Origin: Clostridia bacterium
Lineage (GTDB): Bacteria > Bacillota > Clostridia > Oscillospirales > CAG-272
NCBI GenBank assembly: GCA_017408535.1
Contig: JAFQUL010000094.1
Coordinates: 1-27,674 of the forward strand
DNA length: 27,674 bases
Reading direction: 5' to 3'
Shown here: piece after piece, positions 1-8,233 of the stretch
Layout: each line of letters starts with the position of its first letter
Numbering within the stretch: position 1 is the first letter of the stretch
The notes under the pieces: model-generated
The model's database searches: none
Told to the model about the DNA's origin: nothing
Seen by the model: the letters and a program-made list of their open reading frames with translations, nothing else
Position numbers and translations under genes: made by a program

Positions 1-607
1 ATGATACCGTATCGGAGCTGCTGTTTTCGAGAAAATATTCGTTTATCGGCAGAGTGATAATGGTATTTGCGACACCGAGCATTTCCGCGTCGGTTGCATC
101 GGTTATAATGAGACCTTTTTTGGAAAATGCGGTGGGTGATACATATGAATTGACCGCGATTATTTCGGGATTGCTTATATATATGGGATTTCCGAGAGGA
201 GTATAGCTTCCGTCTTGGTTTTTGTACGCGATAACAAAGCTTGATGAAATTCTTGTTCTCGTTCCGGCGGAAAGAGAAACTTCAAATGTCATCTTTGCGC
301 TTGCTTTTATCTCATCTATCGGCTGATAATCGGAGAGTTCCGATATGTTCTGATATGGGGGAAGCTCAAAAAGATATATCGGTTCGCCTTTGCGGTCGGA
401 AAGATATGAGTCGGTAAGTGTTGCGAGGATTTCTATCTTTTCCTTATTTTTCATAATGGAAACTGACGTGACCGCATCGGATACAGTTTCCTGCGCGTTG
501 GTTCTTACTGTAAACAACGGCATGGAAATAAGCATCGCAAAAATTAAAACGATGCTCAAATGCCGCTTCGATACTTTAAAATAACTTTTGATCATTTCTC
601 TTATCAT
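1..607 (-). CDS. Secreted protein, N-terminal part only (possibly DUF5722-like)
   Basis: Reading the minus strand from ATG at 607 gives 202 codons without a stop, running off the window edge, so only the N-terminus is present. A GGAGGA ribosome site sits 8 bases before the ATG. The first 38 or so residues are basic, then hydrophobic (HLSIVLIFAMLISMPLF), ending TNAQE, which looks like a signal peptide cleaved after TNA. The mature part carries 'ISNPEIIAVNS', 'SKKGLIITDATDAEMLGV' and 'NTIITLPINEYF'. This resembles the opening of DUF5722 proteins, a predicted TIM-barrel, glycosidase-like family, but the match is from memory and weak. The gene starts 44 bases after the tpiA stop, with no terminator hairpin between, so it may be read through from pgk-tpiA. 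The missing C-terminus prevents any check of catalytic residues. Confidence 0.7.
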   Translation of the reverse strand, partial: MIREMIKSYFKVSKRHLSIVLIFAMLISMPLFTVRTNAQETVSDAVTSVSIMKNKEKIEILATLTDSYLSDRKGEPIYLFELPPYQNISELSDYQPIDEIKASAKMTFEVSLSAGTRTRISSSFVIAYKNQDGSYTPLGNPIYISNPEIIAVNSYVSPTAFSKKGLIITDATDAEMLGVANTIITLPINEYFLENSSSDTVS

Positions 608-651
608 AGTGGCAATCCTCCATGCCGTTGTTTTTTATTTCTTAATGATTA

Positions 652-1419
652 TTACTGAGCCGCATCAACGATTGCCGCGAATGCGTCAGCTTTAAGAGAT
701 GCGCCGCCGATAAGACCGCCGTCAACGTTTACCTTAGCGAGAAGTTCTTTTGCGTTGCTGTCGTTCATTGAACCGCCATACTGAATGGTAAGAGCCTCTG
801 CAGTCTCCTTATCGTACAGACCTTCTACTACACTGCGGATAACGCCGCAAGCCTCGTCAGCCTGCTCGGGAGTAGCGGTGAGACCGGTTCCGATAGCCCA
901 TACGGGCTCGTATGCGATGATAACGTTCTTGAGATCCTCTTTAGTGAGACCTGCAAGATCAAGCTTGGTCTGCATAGAAACGATCTCCTCGGTGATACCG
1001 CTCTGGCGGGCCTCAAGAAGCTCTCCGAGACAAAGGATTACCTTAAGACCTGCCGCAAGAGCAGCCTTGGTGCGAAGGTTAACGGTCTCGTCGGTCTCGC
1101 CGAAATACTGACGGCGTTCGCTGTGACCGATGATAACGTACTCAACACCGGTCTCGCAGAGCATAGCCGCAGAGATCTCACCGGTGTAAGCACCGCTTTC
1201 CTTGAAGTGAACGTTCTGTGCACCGATCTTTATATTGGTACCGGCAGCAGCCTTGATAGCGGCGTCGATATCAACGAAGGGAACGCAAAGAACTATATCG
1301 CACTCGTCCTTACCTGCTACTTTGGGAGCAAGCTCGGAGATGAGAGCAGCAGCGGCGCTGGGAGTCATATTCATCTTCCAGTTGCCGGCAATAACTGTTT
1401 TTCTGGTTGCTTTATTCAT
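652..1419 (-). CDS. tpiA: Triosephosphate isomerase
   Basis: This cytoplasmic glycolytic enzyme interconverts dihydroxyacetone phosphate and glyceraldehyde 3-phosphate. The 255-residue protein has the family's normal length and all key residues. N13 and K15 lie in AGNWKMN, the electrophilic H99 in IIGHSERRQYF, and the catalytic base E171 in AYEPVWAIGTG, which runs into the mobile loop. The phosphate-binding QYGGSMN and GGLIGGASL segments sit near the C-terminus. It lies 33 bases downstream of pgk on the same strand, with no terminator between, so the two are probably cotranscribed from the pgk promoter. The ribosome site is rather weak and distant (AAAGGTCGG about a dozen bases before ATG), consistent with translation inside an operon. 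Identification is secure. Confidence 0.98.
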   Translation of the reverse strand: MNKATRKTVIAGNWKMNMTPSAAAALISELAPKVAGKDECDIVLCVPFVDIDAAIKAAAGTNIKIGAQNVHFKESGAYTGEISAAMLCETGVEYVIIGHSERRQYFGETDETVNLRTKAALAAGLKVILCLGELLEARQSGITEEIVSMQTKLDLAGLTKEDLKNVIIAYEPVWAIGTGLTATPEQADEACGVIRSVVEGLYDKETAEALTIQYGGSMNDSNAKELLAKVNVDGGLIGGASLKADAFAAIVDAAQ

Positions 1420-1452
1420 TTTGCTAAACCGACCTTTCGATGTTAATTATAA

Positions 1453-2637
1453 TTATTTGTCAAGAAGGCAAGCAATACCGGGAAGCTCACGGCCCTCAAG
1501 GAACTCAAGGGATGCACCGCCGCCGGTGGAGATGTGGGTCATCTTGTCAGCAAAGCCGAGAAGCTCGATAGCCGCTGCGGAGTCACCGCCGCCGATGATG
1601 GAGATAGCGCCGCTCTCAGCAACTGCGGTTGCGATAGCGCGGGTACCGGATGCGAACTTATCCCACTCGGACACGCCCATAGGACCGTTCCAAACAACGG
1701 TGCCTGCGCCCTTTATAGCGTCAGCGAAGAGCTTTTCGGTTCTGGGACCGATGTCAAGACCCATATAGCCTGCGGGAATGTTATCGGAATCAACGTAAAT
1801 ATCGTTACAGTCGGGATCGTACTTGTCGCCTGCGTGGTTGTCAACAGGGAGAAGGAAGTTAACACCCTTGGTCTTAGCTGCAGCCATAAGCTCCTTAGCA
1901 AGCTCAAGCTTGTCATCCTCGCAGAGAGAATCAGCTATATCGTAGCCGAGAGCCTTGTTGAAGGTGTATGCCATTGCACCGCCGATGATGAGGGTGTCTA
2001 CCTTGTCAAGAAGGTTGGTGATAACACCGATCTTATCGGATACTTTAGCACCGCCGAGGATAGCAACGAAGGGACGCTTGGGATCAGCGAGAGCGCCGCC
2101 CATGATGCTGATCTCCTTCTGAATGAGGTAACCGCAAACAGAGGGAAGGTAATCTGCAACACCTGCGGTAGATGCGTGTGCACGGTGAGCGGTACCGAAT
2201 GCGTCGTTTACGAAAATGTCAGCCATGGAAGCAAGCTCTTTTGCAAATGCGGGGTCGTTCTTCTCCTCTTCAGCGTGGAAACGAACGTTCTCGATGAGCA
2301 TAACGTCGCCGTCATTAAGAGCAGCGGCCTTAGCCTTTGCATCGGGACCGATAACGTCTGCTGCAAGCTCTACCTTCTTACCGAGAAGCTCGGAGAGGCG
2401 CTCAGCGATAGGAGCAAGAGAGTACTTCATATTGAACTCGCCCTTAGGTCTGCCCATATGGGAGGAAAGGATCACGCGAGCACCCTGAGAAGCAAGGTAC
2501 TTGATGGTGGGGAGAGCCTCAACGATTCTCTTGTCATCGGTGATCTTGCCGTCAGCGATCGGCACGTTGAAGTCGCAGCGGGCAAAGACGCGCTTGCCTT
2601 TTACGTCAATGTCTTCAATAGTTTTCTTGTTGTACAT
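1453..2637 (-). CDS. pgk: Phosphoglycerate kinase
   Basis: It transfers the acyl phosphate of 1,3-bisphosphoglycerate to ADP, the first ATP-yielding step of glycolysis, in the cytoplasm. The 394-residue protein is full length. Visible family motifs in order are RCDFNVPI (substrate-binding N-terminal segment), SHMGRPKG, ENVRFHAEEEKNDPAFAKEL, VNDAFGTAHRAHAST, the hinge and nucleotide region AILGGAKVSDKIGVI, GGAMAYTF, and the C-terminal STGGGASLEFLEGRELPG. ATG at 2637 follows an AGAGGT ribosome site. It heads a pgk-tpiA unit with a good sigma-A promoter at 2691-2719. The neighbouring glycolytic genes gapA, gpmI and eno, often clustered with it in Firmicutes, are absent here, so the glycolytic operon is reduced to this pair. 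Confidence 0.98.
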   Translation of the reverse strand: MYNKKTIEDIDVKGKRVFARCDFNVPIADGKITDDKRIVEALPTIKYLASQGARVILSSHMGRPKGEFNMKYSLAPIAERLSELLGKKVELAADVIGPDAKAKAAALNDGDVMLIENVRFHAEEEKNDPAFAKELASMADIFVNDAFGTAHRAHASTAGVADYLPSVCGYLIQKEISIMGGALADPKRPFVAILGGAKVSDKIGVITNLLDKVDTLIIGGAMAYTFNKALGYDIADSLCEDDKLELAKELMAAAKTKGVNFLLPVDNHAGDKYDPDCNDIYVDSDNIPAGYMGLDIGPRTEKLFADAIKGAGTVVWNGPMGVSEWDKFASGTRAIATAVAESGAISIIGGGDSAAAIELLGFADKMTHISTGGGASLEFLEGRELPGIACLLDK

Positions 2638-2690
2638 AATTTGACCTCTTTTATAAAATATAAATTTTTTCTGAAAATACTACATCATTT

Positions 2691-2719
2691 AATATACCAT
2701 ATTTTGTCTGTATTATCAA
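2691..2719 (-). promoter_or_regulatory. Sigma-A promoter of pgk-tpiA
   Basis: On the minus strand TTGATA (2719-2714) and TATATT (2696-2691) are separated by exactly 17 bases. The -10 box lies about 53 bases upstream of the pgk ATG. The start site would fall near 2684, leaving an AT-rich leader of about 45 bases with no obvious structure. Confidence 0.7.
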
Positions 2720-2761
2720 TAATGAATTGTTAATTTTTCGTCACAATTTGCCCTTTTAATC

Positions 2762-2805
2762 AAAAAAATTAAAAACGCCTCCCGCAGAAATAAGGGAAGC
2801 GTTTT
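2762..2805 (-). terminator. Rho-independent terminator of the U32-uppP unit
   Basis: On the minus strand AAAACGCTTCCC pairs with GGGAGGCGTTTT over 12 bp (one T-G pair) around a 10-base loop. A T-rich run follows. It begins 12 bases after the uppP stop codon and separates that unit from the pgk promoter. Confidence 0.9.
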
Positions 2806-2817
2806 ATGTGTAACTCA

Positions 2818-3639
2818 TTATGCCGTTATACGGGGCAGGATGACGGTCAGAAGGATAACTAAAAGACCAAGTGCAATACGGTACCAGCCAAACACGGTAA
2901 AATCGTGCTTTTTTACGTATCCCGTCAGGAATTTTACCGAGACCATAGACACAGCGTAAGCTACTGCCATTGCTATTCCGAGCACCAGCCACTGTGATGG
3001 AGTGATGACTCCGTCGTAGGTGACCAGTTTAAGAAAGCTTACCCCGAACATAACGGGGATAGCAAGGAAAAAGGAAAACTCGGCGGCGATCTCACGGGAA
3101 CAGCCGATAAGAATGGCGCCGAGAATGGTAGCACCCGAGCGTGACGTGCCGGGGATTATGGACAGCACCTGGAATATGCCTATCAGAATTGCGGTGGTAT
3201 AGCTGACAGCGGATATTGACGTATATTTTGCCGCGCGTTTTCTTTTTTCGGCTATGATAAATGCAATACCGTAGATTATGAGTGTTGCGCTTATAACGTA
3301 CTCGTTTTCAAACCGGTCTGCAAGATCATTGAGCAGTAGCCCGATGACAGCGGCGGGGAGGCAGGCAATAATGACCTTTCCCCACATATTGAAGGTATCC
3401 TTTTTTTCTTCCTTCGACTTTGAAGGAGAGAAGGGATTCAGCTTTTTGAAATACAGGGTAACGATCGCCATTATGGCACCCAGCTGTATTACATAGAGAA
3501 ATACATCTGTGGAGAGGAAGCCTTCGTCTGAACCCAAAAAGCGATTGAACAGGATCATATGTCCGGTACTGCTTATAGGCAACCACTCGGTTATACCTTC
3601 CACGATACCGAGAAATATCGCAAGAAGCATTTCTGTCAT
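2818..3639 (-). CDS. uppP: Undecaprenyl-diphosphatase (BacA/UppP family)
   Basis: It is a membrane enzyme that dephosphorylates undecaprenyl diphosphate to regenerate the lipid carrier for peptidoglycan and other wall glycans. Its overproduction gives bacitracin resistance in known cases. The 273-residue protein has the BacA hallmarks. The N-terminal GIVEGITEWLPISSTGHM holds the acidic (E/Q)xxxE pair and catalytic-site serines, and PGTSRSGATILGAILIG lies in the second half. About eight hydrophobic segments are spread over its length, ending VILLTVILPRITA. It has normal family length. ATG at 3639 is preceded by AAAGGGA. It starts 23 bases after the stop of the U32 gene with no terminator between, so both probably share the promoter at 4930-4958. 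Confidence 0.96.
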   Translation of the reverse strand: MTEMLLAIFLGIVEGITEWLPISSTGHMILFNRFLGSDEGFLSTDVFLYVIQLGAIMAIVTLYFKKLNPFSPSKSKEEKKDTFNMWGKVIIACLPAAVIGLLLNDLADRFENEYVISATLIIYGIAFIIAEKRKRAAKYTSISAVSYTTAILIGIFQVLSIIPGTSRSGATILGAILIGCSREIAAEFSFFLAIPVMFGVSFLKLVTYDGVITPSQWLVLGIAMAVAYAVSMVSVKFLTGYVKKHDFTVFGWYRIALGLLVILLTVILPRITA

Positions 3640-3662
3640 ATTATAAAATCCCTTTCAAATTC

Positions 3663-4889
3663 TTAGTTCTGTCTGAGGATGTCCCCTGCTTTTATCTCAA
3701 AGGGTACCTTTACTCCTACCGACATCTGAGGATGGGGGGCAGAGACTATAGGCTCTCCCTTATCGTCATACATTTCCGTGACGGTAAAGGGTCTGCCGCA
3801 TCTGCCGGGAGAGATGACCTCGGCGGTATCCCCCACCGAGAATTTGTTCCTCTGAACAAAGGTAGCGATGCCTGATGAGTCGGAGTCGGTGGAGGCCACC
3901 GCAAGATATGCCTTTTCTCTGATATATCCGCCCTCGGTGACAGTCTGTGCTTCCTCGCCCGGACGGTCGAAATAAAAGCCGGTGGCATATTCTCTGTGGC
4001 TGACGCTTGAAAGCTCGCGGAGCCACTCGGGGTCACACACATAACTCTCGGGATCACGTGCATATCTGTCAAGAGCCATTCGGTAGGTGTTTGCCACGAC
4101 TGCGGTATAGTAGGCACTCTTCATTCTGCCCTCTATTTTTAGGCTGTCTATTCCCGAGAGCACAAGCTCGGGGATATGCTCTATCATACACAGATCCTTT
4201 GAGCTCATAATAAAGCTCTCGCCCGTGAGAGTGTCCTCCTCCACCGTAAGGATATCGTCGGGTCGTTTTACCTCGGCGATCCTGTATTCCCAGCGGCAGG
4301 GCTGTGCACACATACCGCGGTTTGCATCTCTGCCGGTAAAGTGGTTTGAGATAAGACAGCGGCCGCTGTTCGAAATACACATTGACCCGTGTATAAAGGT
4401 TTCAAGCTCAAGGCCGTCGGGTATCTCGCTTTTTATCTTTTTTATCTCGTTTAGAGTAAGCTCACGTGCAAGGACTATTCTTTCCGCACCCAGAGCGGCA
4501 TAGGCGCGGCAGGCGGCAGAGCTGACAACGTTTGCCTGGGTCGAGATGTGAAGGGGGATGTGAGGGGCCTTCTCTCTGAAAAGAGAGATAACACCCAGGT
4601 CCGCCACTATAGCGGCATCAATACCTGTATCCTTTATCTCATCTATATAGTCGTATAGCTCCGGATATTCATTCTCGTGTGGCATAACGTTTACGGTAAG
4701 GTAAGCTTTTCCGCCGTATCTGTGGGCATAATCGGCACCGGCCTTGATTTCCTCAGTGGTGAAATTGTCAGCGGCGGCACGCATACCGAATACGTTTCCT
4801 GCAAAATATACTGCATCCGCTCCGTAGTCAATTGCGGCGCGGAGCTTTTCGGGGTTGCCTGCGGGGCAGAGCAGCTCCGGTAGCTTCAT
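3663..4889 (-). CDS. U32 family peptidase / TrhP-like tRNA hydroxylation protein
   Basis: I place the start at ATG 4889, not at an upstream in-frame ATG. GGGAGG lies 8 bases before 4889, and translation from there (MKLPELLCPAGNPEKL, 408 residues) matches the usual family start. The U32 signature lies at about residues 163-200: ETFIHGSMC, then SGRC, then GMCAQPCRW, with four cysteines (171, 178, 194, 198) that may bind a metal cluster. An N-terminal TIM-barrel-like segment contains YGADAVYFAG and HISTQANV. U32 proteins were named as collagenase-like peptidases. Characterised relatives (E. coli TrhP, B. subtilis TrhP1/TrhP2) are needed for prephenate-dependent 5-hydroxyuridine formation in tRNA, and others act on 23S rRNA. 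I infer an RNA-hydroxylation role, but the exact substrate cannot be read from sequence. It is first in a unit with uppP. Confidence 0.9.
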   Translation of the reverse strand: MKLPELLCPAGNPEKLRAAIDYGADAVYFAGNVFGMRAAADNFTTEEIKAGADYAHRYGGKAYLTVNVMPHENEYPELYDYIDEIKDTGIDAAIVADLGVISLFREKAPHIPLHISTQANVVSSAACRAYAALGAERIVLARELTLNEIKKIKSEIPDGLELETFIHGSMCISNSGRCLISNHFTGRDANRGMCAQPCRWEYRIAEVKRPDDILTVEEDTLTGESFIMSSKDLCMIEHIPELVLSGIDSLKIEGRMKSAYYTAVVANTYRMALDRYARDPESYVCDPEWLRELSSVSHREYATGFYFDRPGEEAQTVTEGGYIREKAYLAVASTDSDSSGIATFVQRNKFSVGDTAEVISPGRCGRPFTVTEMYDDKGEPIVSAPHPQMSVGVKVPFEIKAGDILRQN

Positions 4890-4929
4890 ATCGTATACCT
4901 CCCTGAAAAACAGTAATAAGGTCAGATAA

Positions 4930-4958
4930 ATAATACAATAATTTGCGCTGATTGTCAA
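4930..4958 (-). promoter_or_regulatory. Sigma-A promoter of the U32-uppP unit
   Basis: On the minus strand TTGACA (4958-4953), a 17-base spacer and TATTAT (4935-4930) form a near-consensus promoter. The -10 box is about 40 bases before the U32 ATG. It shares the 170-base divergent intergenic region with dpaA. Confidence 0.88.
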
Positions 4959-5059
4959 TAGAGCATGGAGTGCGGGCTCTGTCAAAAGTTCCCACAACCG
5001 CATATCATTTAGTATAAAAGTATTGCGGTACGCTATTTGATTATGGGGTGAGGATATAT

Positions 5060-5941
5060 ATGTTTAGCGATATAAAGATAGCCGTAATAGGCGGTGACAG
5101 ACGGTTGAGTGCAGTTGCGGACGCGGCAGCGGCAGACGGATTTGAGTGTGCGGTATGGGGAAACGCCATTTGCTCCGGCGGCGGGGTAAGGTGTACCTCT
5201 CACGAGGATGCCCTCCGCGGTGCATCTGCGGTGATACTGCCTCTGCCCCTGTCTCAGGACGGGGTACGGCTTTTTGCTCCCGATTCCGGAGAGGGGGGAG
5301 AGCTGCGGCTGACAAGACTTGTTGACGATATACCTGAGACGGCAAAAGTATACGGGGGCAAGATCCCTTGTGACATTATGTGTATGTTAAAGGAAAAAGG
5401 CATCTGCTTCAGAGACTATTACGAGGATGAGGCTTTTAAGATAAAGAATGCCTATCAGACCGCAGAGGGTGCTGTCGGAATTGCGGTGAATGAATTGCCG
5501 GTTACTCTTTTCGGCAGCAGAGCGCTGGTGGTGGGATACGGCAGGGTAGGAAAGGCTACGGCAGAGCTTCTTAAAAAGCTGGGTGTCAGGGTAACTGTTG
5601 CCGCAAGGAGGGAGAGTGACCTTGCCGAAGCTGTTTGCAAGGGAATGTGTACATACAACGACGCATCCGGACTTGACGGTATCGGCGGGGAATACGATTG
5701 CATATTCAATACGGTTCCCGTTAGGCTTTTTACAGAAAAAATACTTACAGGGCTTGGCGGAATCCTCTTCGTTGACCTTTCTTCTGCCCCCTTCGGCGCG
5801 GACGTAAGCGCCGCAGAAGCGGCAGGCGTGAAAATGATACGCGCGGTTTCCCTGCCCGGCAGGACCTGTCCCGTCAGTGCGGGGATCTCAATATATGAAA
5901 CTGTAATAAACTGTATGAAAAAAGAAGGTGTAATTACATGA
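5060..5941 (+). CDS. dpaA: Dipicolinate synthase subunit A
   Basis: With DpaB it makes dipicolinic acid from a tetrahydrodipicolinate-pathway intermediate in the mother cell. The product is loaded with calcium into the spore core. The protein has 293 residues from ATG 5060. GGTGAGG lies 6 bases before this ATG, while the GTG at 5048 lies inside that site, so I prefer 5060. An N-terminal Rossmann-like start (DIKIAVIGGDRRL) is followed by an NAD(P)-binding loop VVGYGRVGKATAELLKKLG at residues 157-175. The C-terminal LPGRTCPVSAGISIYETV is typical of the family. The stop overlaps the dpaB start (ATGA), so translation is coupled. A CATATCAT element at 5001-5008 could be a sporulation-sigma -10 box (sigma-E/K type CATAnnnT), but I see no convincing -35, so regulation is only inferred. 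Confidence 0.93.
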   Translation: MFSDIKIAVIGGDRRLSAVADAAAADGFECAVWGNAICSGGGVRCTSHEDALRGASAVILPLPLSQDGVRLFAPDSGEGGELRLTRLVDDIPETAKVYGGKIPCDIMCMLKEKGICFRDYYEDEAFKIKNAYQTAEGAVGIAVNELPVTLFGSRALVVGYGRVGKATAELLKKLGVRVTVAARRESDLAEAVCKGMCTYNDASGLDGIGGEYDCIFNTVPVRLFTEKILTGLGGILFVDLSSAPFGADVSAAEAAGVKMIRAVSLPGRTCPVSAGISIYETVINCMKKEGVIT

Positions 5942-6498
5942 TAGGATACGCGTTGTGCGGTTCATTCTGTACCCACGCAAGGTCTCTTAGGATACTGAAA
6001 GAGCTGAAGAACAGCGGTGAGGATATTCTTCCGATAATCAGCCCTGCGGTAGGGAGCACGGATACTCGATTCGGTAAAGCGGATGATCTCGTGAGAGAAC
6101 TTGAAGAGATAACCGGGAGAGAGGTGGTAAGAACGATCGGTGCGGCAGAGCCGCTGGGACCGAGCATACCTCTTGAGGCGTTGATAATCTCTCCATGTAC
6201 CGGTAATACCATTGCCAAGCTCGCTTCCGGAATAACTGATACCTCGGTTACTATGGCGGCAAAGGCTACTATGAGAGCCGACAGACCGGTGATGATAGCC
6301 CTTGCGTCAAATGATGCTCTATCAGCTAATCTTTCAAACATTGCCGCATTGCTTCAGAAAAAGAACGTCTATTTCGTCCCTATGCGGCAGGATGACGTAG
6401 TAAAAAAGCCGCATTCTCTCGTGGCGGAATTTGAGCTTCTGCCAAAATGTCTCTCTATGCAGAGAGAGGGAAAACAGCTGAGACCTCTGTTTTTATAA
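5938..6498 (+). CDS. dpaB: Dipicolinate synthase subunit B (flavoprotein-like)
   Basis: This is the second subunit of spore dipicolinate synthase (SpoVFB), related to flavoprotein decarboxylases of the Dfp/UbiX fold. The 186-residue protein starts with IGYALCGSFCTHARS, a typical flavin-phosphate-binding opening. It carries the family segments ISPAVGSTDTRFGKADD, SPCTGNTIAKLASGITDTS and MAAKATMRADRPVMIALASNDAL. It ends with LLPKCLSMQREGKQLRP. It overlaps dpaA by 4 bases, has an AGAAGGTG ribosome site inside the dpaA end, and is followed after 26 bases by a terminator hairpin, making a two-gene unit. Having both subunits means the organism uses the DpaAB route rather than the EtfA-type substitute reported in Clostridium perfringens. 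Confidence 0.93.
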   Translation: MIGYALCGSFCTHARSLRILKELKNSGEDILPIISPAVGSTDTRFGKADDLVRELEEITGREVVRTIGAAEPLGPSIPLEALIISPCTGNTIAKLASGITDTSVTMAAKATMRADRPVMIALASNDALSANLSNIAALLQKKNVYFVPMRQDDVVKKPHSLVAEFELLPKCLSMQREGKQLRPLFL

Positions 6499-6524
6499 AG
6501 AAGAAAAACTTCGAAAATATTTGT

Positions 6525-6555
6525 GGGGTGTCCGCTTAGTGCGGCACCCCTTTTT
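6525..6555 (+). terminator. Rho-independent terminator of dpaAB
   Basis: GGGGTG plus CCGC pair with GCGG plus CACCCC (10 bp, one bulged T) around the loop TTAGT. TTTTT follows directly. It starts 26 bases after the dpaB stop. Confidence 0.85.
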
Positions 6556-6638
6556 GGGGGAAATGCTCGTTTTTGATGTCAGAATTCTGTCGATTTCAAC
6601 AAAAAAAGTTAACAATCCGTGTATTTTGGTGTTTAATG

Positions 6639-6667
6639 TTGACTTTTCACAGAAAAAGGGGTATGAT
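6639..6667 (+). promoter_or_regulatory. Sigma-A promoter of the uracil permease gene
   Basis: TTGACT (6639-6644), 17 bases, then TATGAT (6662-6667). This leaves a leader of about 115 bases before the permease ATG at 6790. I see no PyrR-binding consensus and no purine-riboswitch core in the leader. CTCCTAAA (6755-6762) could pair with TTTGGAG (6775-6781), which contains the ribosome site (see findings). Confidence 0.75.
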
Positions 6668-6789
6668 TTGTCTTAGGTTGGTATAAGAATTTTTCGCAGA
6701 TGGAAAAATCATATACACATCTCGACGAGCTTTTATACCGTAATCATCTCGGATCTCCTAAATCTATCACAATCTTTGGAGGGACACAA

Positions 6790-8165
6790 ATGAATCTTGT
6801 GTACAACGTCAAGGACAAGCCGAAATTCGGTCAGCTCCTTATCTTCGCTTTCCAGCAGGTACTTGCGATCATGGCGGCAACCATTGCCGTTCCCGCTATC
6901 GTAGGTAACGGTATGACTGCATCTGCGGCTCTTTTCGGCGCAGGTATCGGTACCATCGTTTATCAGCTCTTTACCAAATTCAGAAGCCCTGTTTTCCTCG
7001 GTTCTTCTTTCGCATTCATCGGCTCTATGCTTGCAGCATTTGCAGGCGCAGTCGGTAACGGTGCTCTCGGCTATCTCGGCCTTATTATCGGTGCCGCATT
7101 CGCAGGCCTCGTTTACGTAGTTATCGCTATCATCGTTAAGATAGCAGGCGTTAAGTGGATCAACAAGCTTATGCCTCCCGTAGTTATCGGTCCCACTGTT
7201 CTCTCATCGGTCTCTCTCTTGCAGGCGCAGCAGTTAAGGACGTATTCTCCTACGGTCCTCAGGATTCCAACGGTTCATTCATCATGACCGGCAACATCTG
7301 GGTATCCTTTATTTGCGCTATAGTTACTCTTCTTGTTGTTATTCTCGTTTCCACCTACGGTAAGAAGATGATGAGACTTATCCCCTTCATAATCGGTATT
7401 CTTGCAGGTTATGCTGTCGGCCTTATCTTTACCTTTATCGGTATAGCTACAGGTAACACTGCTCTTATGATAATTGATTTCGCTCCCTTTAAGGCTCTCG
7501 TTGCTGAAGGTGTTAACCTCAGTACCTTCATTGCACTCCCTGAGTTCACTTTTATTAACGCATTCAAGGGCGTTGGTGATTTCAATGCATCTTACCTTGC
7601 AACCGTTGCAGTTGCATACGTTCCCGTTGCATTCGTTGTATTCGCAGAGCATATAGCTGACCACAAGAACCTTTCTTCTATCATCGGTTCCGATCTTCTT
7701 GAGGATCCCGGTCTCCACAGAACTCTTCTCGGTGACGGTATCGGCTCTTTTGTCGGTGCTATCTTCGGCGGCTGTCCCAACACTACCTACGGTGAGTCTG
7801 TTGGCTGCGTAGCTATCACCAAGAATGCATCTGTTGTTACCATTACTGCTGCAGCTATTATGACTGCACTTATCTCCTTCATCTCTCCCTTCGTTGCATT
7901 CCTTGACTCCATTCCCGGTTGCGTAATGGGCGGCGTATGTATCACCCTTTACGGTTTCATTGCGGTATCCGGTCTTAAGATGATCCAGAAGGTTGACCTT
8001 GAGGACAACGCAAATCTCTTCACTACCTCCGTTATTCTTATTACCGGTATCGGCGGTATGGCAATGGCTATCGGTAAGGTAACCATTACCGCTATTGCTT
8101 GCGCTCTTATCCTTGGTATCATCGTTAATATCCTTCTTTCAAAGAAGAAGTCTAAAGAGCAGTAA
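6790..8165 (+). pseudogene. uraA: Uracil permease (NCS2 family), broken by a one-base frameshift
   Basis: The product would be an inner-membrane proton-coupled uracil importer of about 458 residues. The reading frame from ATG 6790 (GGAGGG 6 bases upstream) gives a normal N-terminal half up to KLMPPVVIGPTVLS, then goes out of frame and stops at 7287. The rest of the protein (IGLSLAGAAVKDVF onward) is in another frame that opens at 7155 and ends at 8165. Joining the two needs one inserted base near 7204-7206, in CT-rich sequence. Family features on the two sides agree. The first transmembrane segment is QQVLAIMAATIAVP (usually QH), the substrate-binding E is in VVFAEHIADHKNL, and CPNTTYGESVG matches the uracil-type NTTYGEN motif. 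The remainder lacks stops and decay, so a recent mutation or a sequence error are both possible. The nearby clpC operon is convergent and separated by a terminator. Confidence 0.85.
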
Positions 8166-8182
8166 TTTTAGTCAAACAATAA

Positions 8183-8214
8183 AAAAAGAGTGTCTCGCTT
8201 GGGACACTCTTTTT
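8183..8214. terminator. Bidirectional terminator between uraA and clpC
   Basis: AAAAAGAGTGTC and GACACTCTTTTT form a perfect 12-bp stem around an 8-base loop, with A and T runs on either side. It can therefore end transcription from both convergent units. It lies 18 bases after the permease stop and 20 after the clpC stop. Confidence 0.92.
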
Positions 8215-8233
8215 GTTTGTTTGTCAGAACATT

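Noticed and set aside
1534..2733. Long open frame (399 codons) on the plus strand opposite pgk
   Set aside because: It is antisense to a certain gene, its protein is rich in C, S, V and G with no family motif, and it is a by-product of the codon bias of pgk.
4890..5003. Upstream in-frame extension of the U32 gene (38 extra residues)
   Set aside because: The extension overlaps the promoter at 4930-4958 and has no ribosome site, whereas ATG 4889 has a strong one and the conserved N-terminus.
6668..6789. Purine riboswitch or PyrR attenuator in the permease leader
   Set aside because: No conserved riboswitch core, PyrR-binding sequence or terminator/antiterminator pair could be seen.
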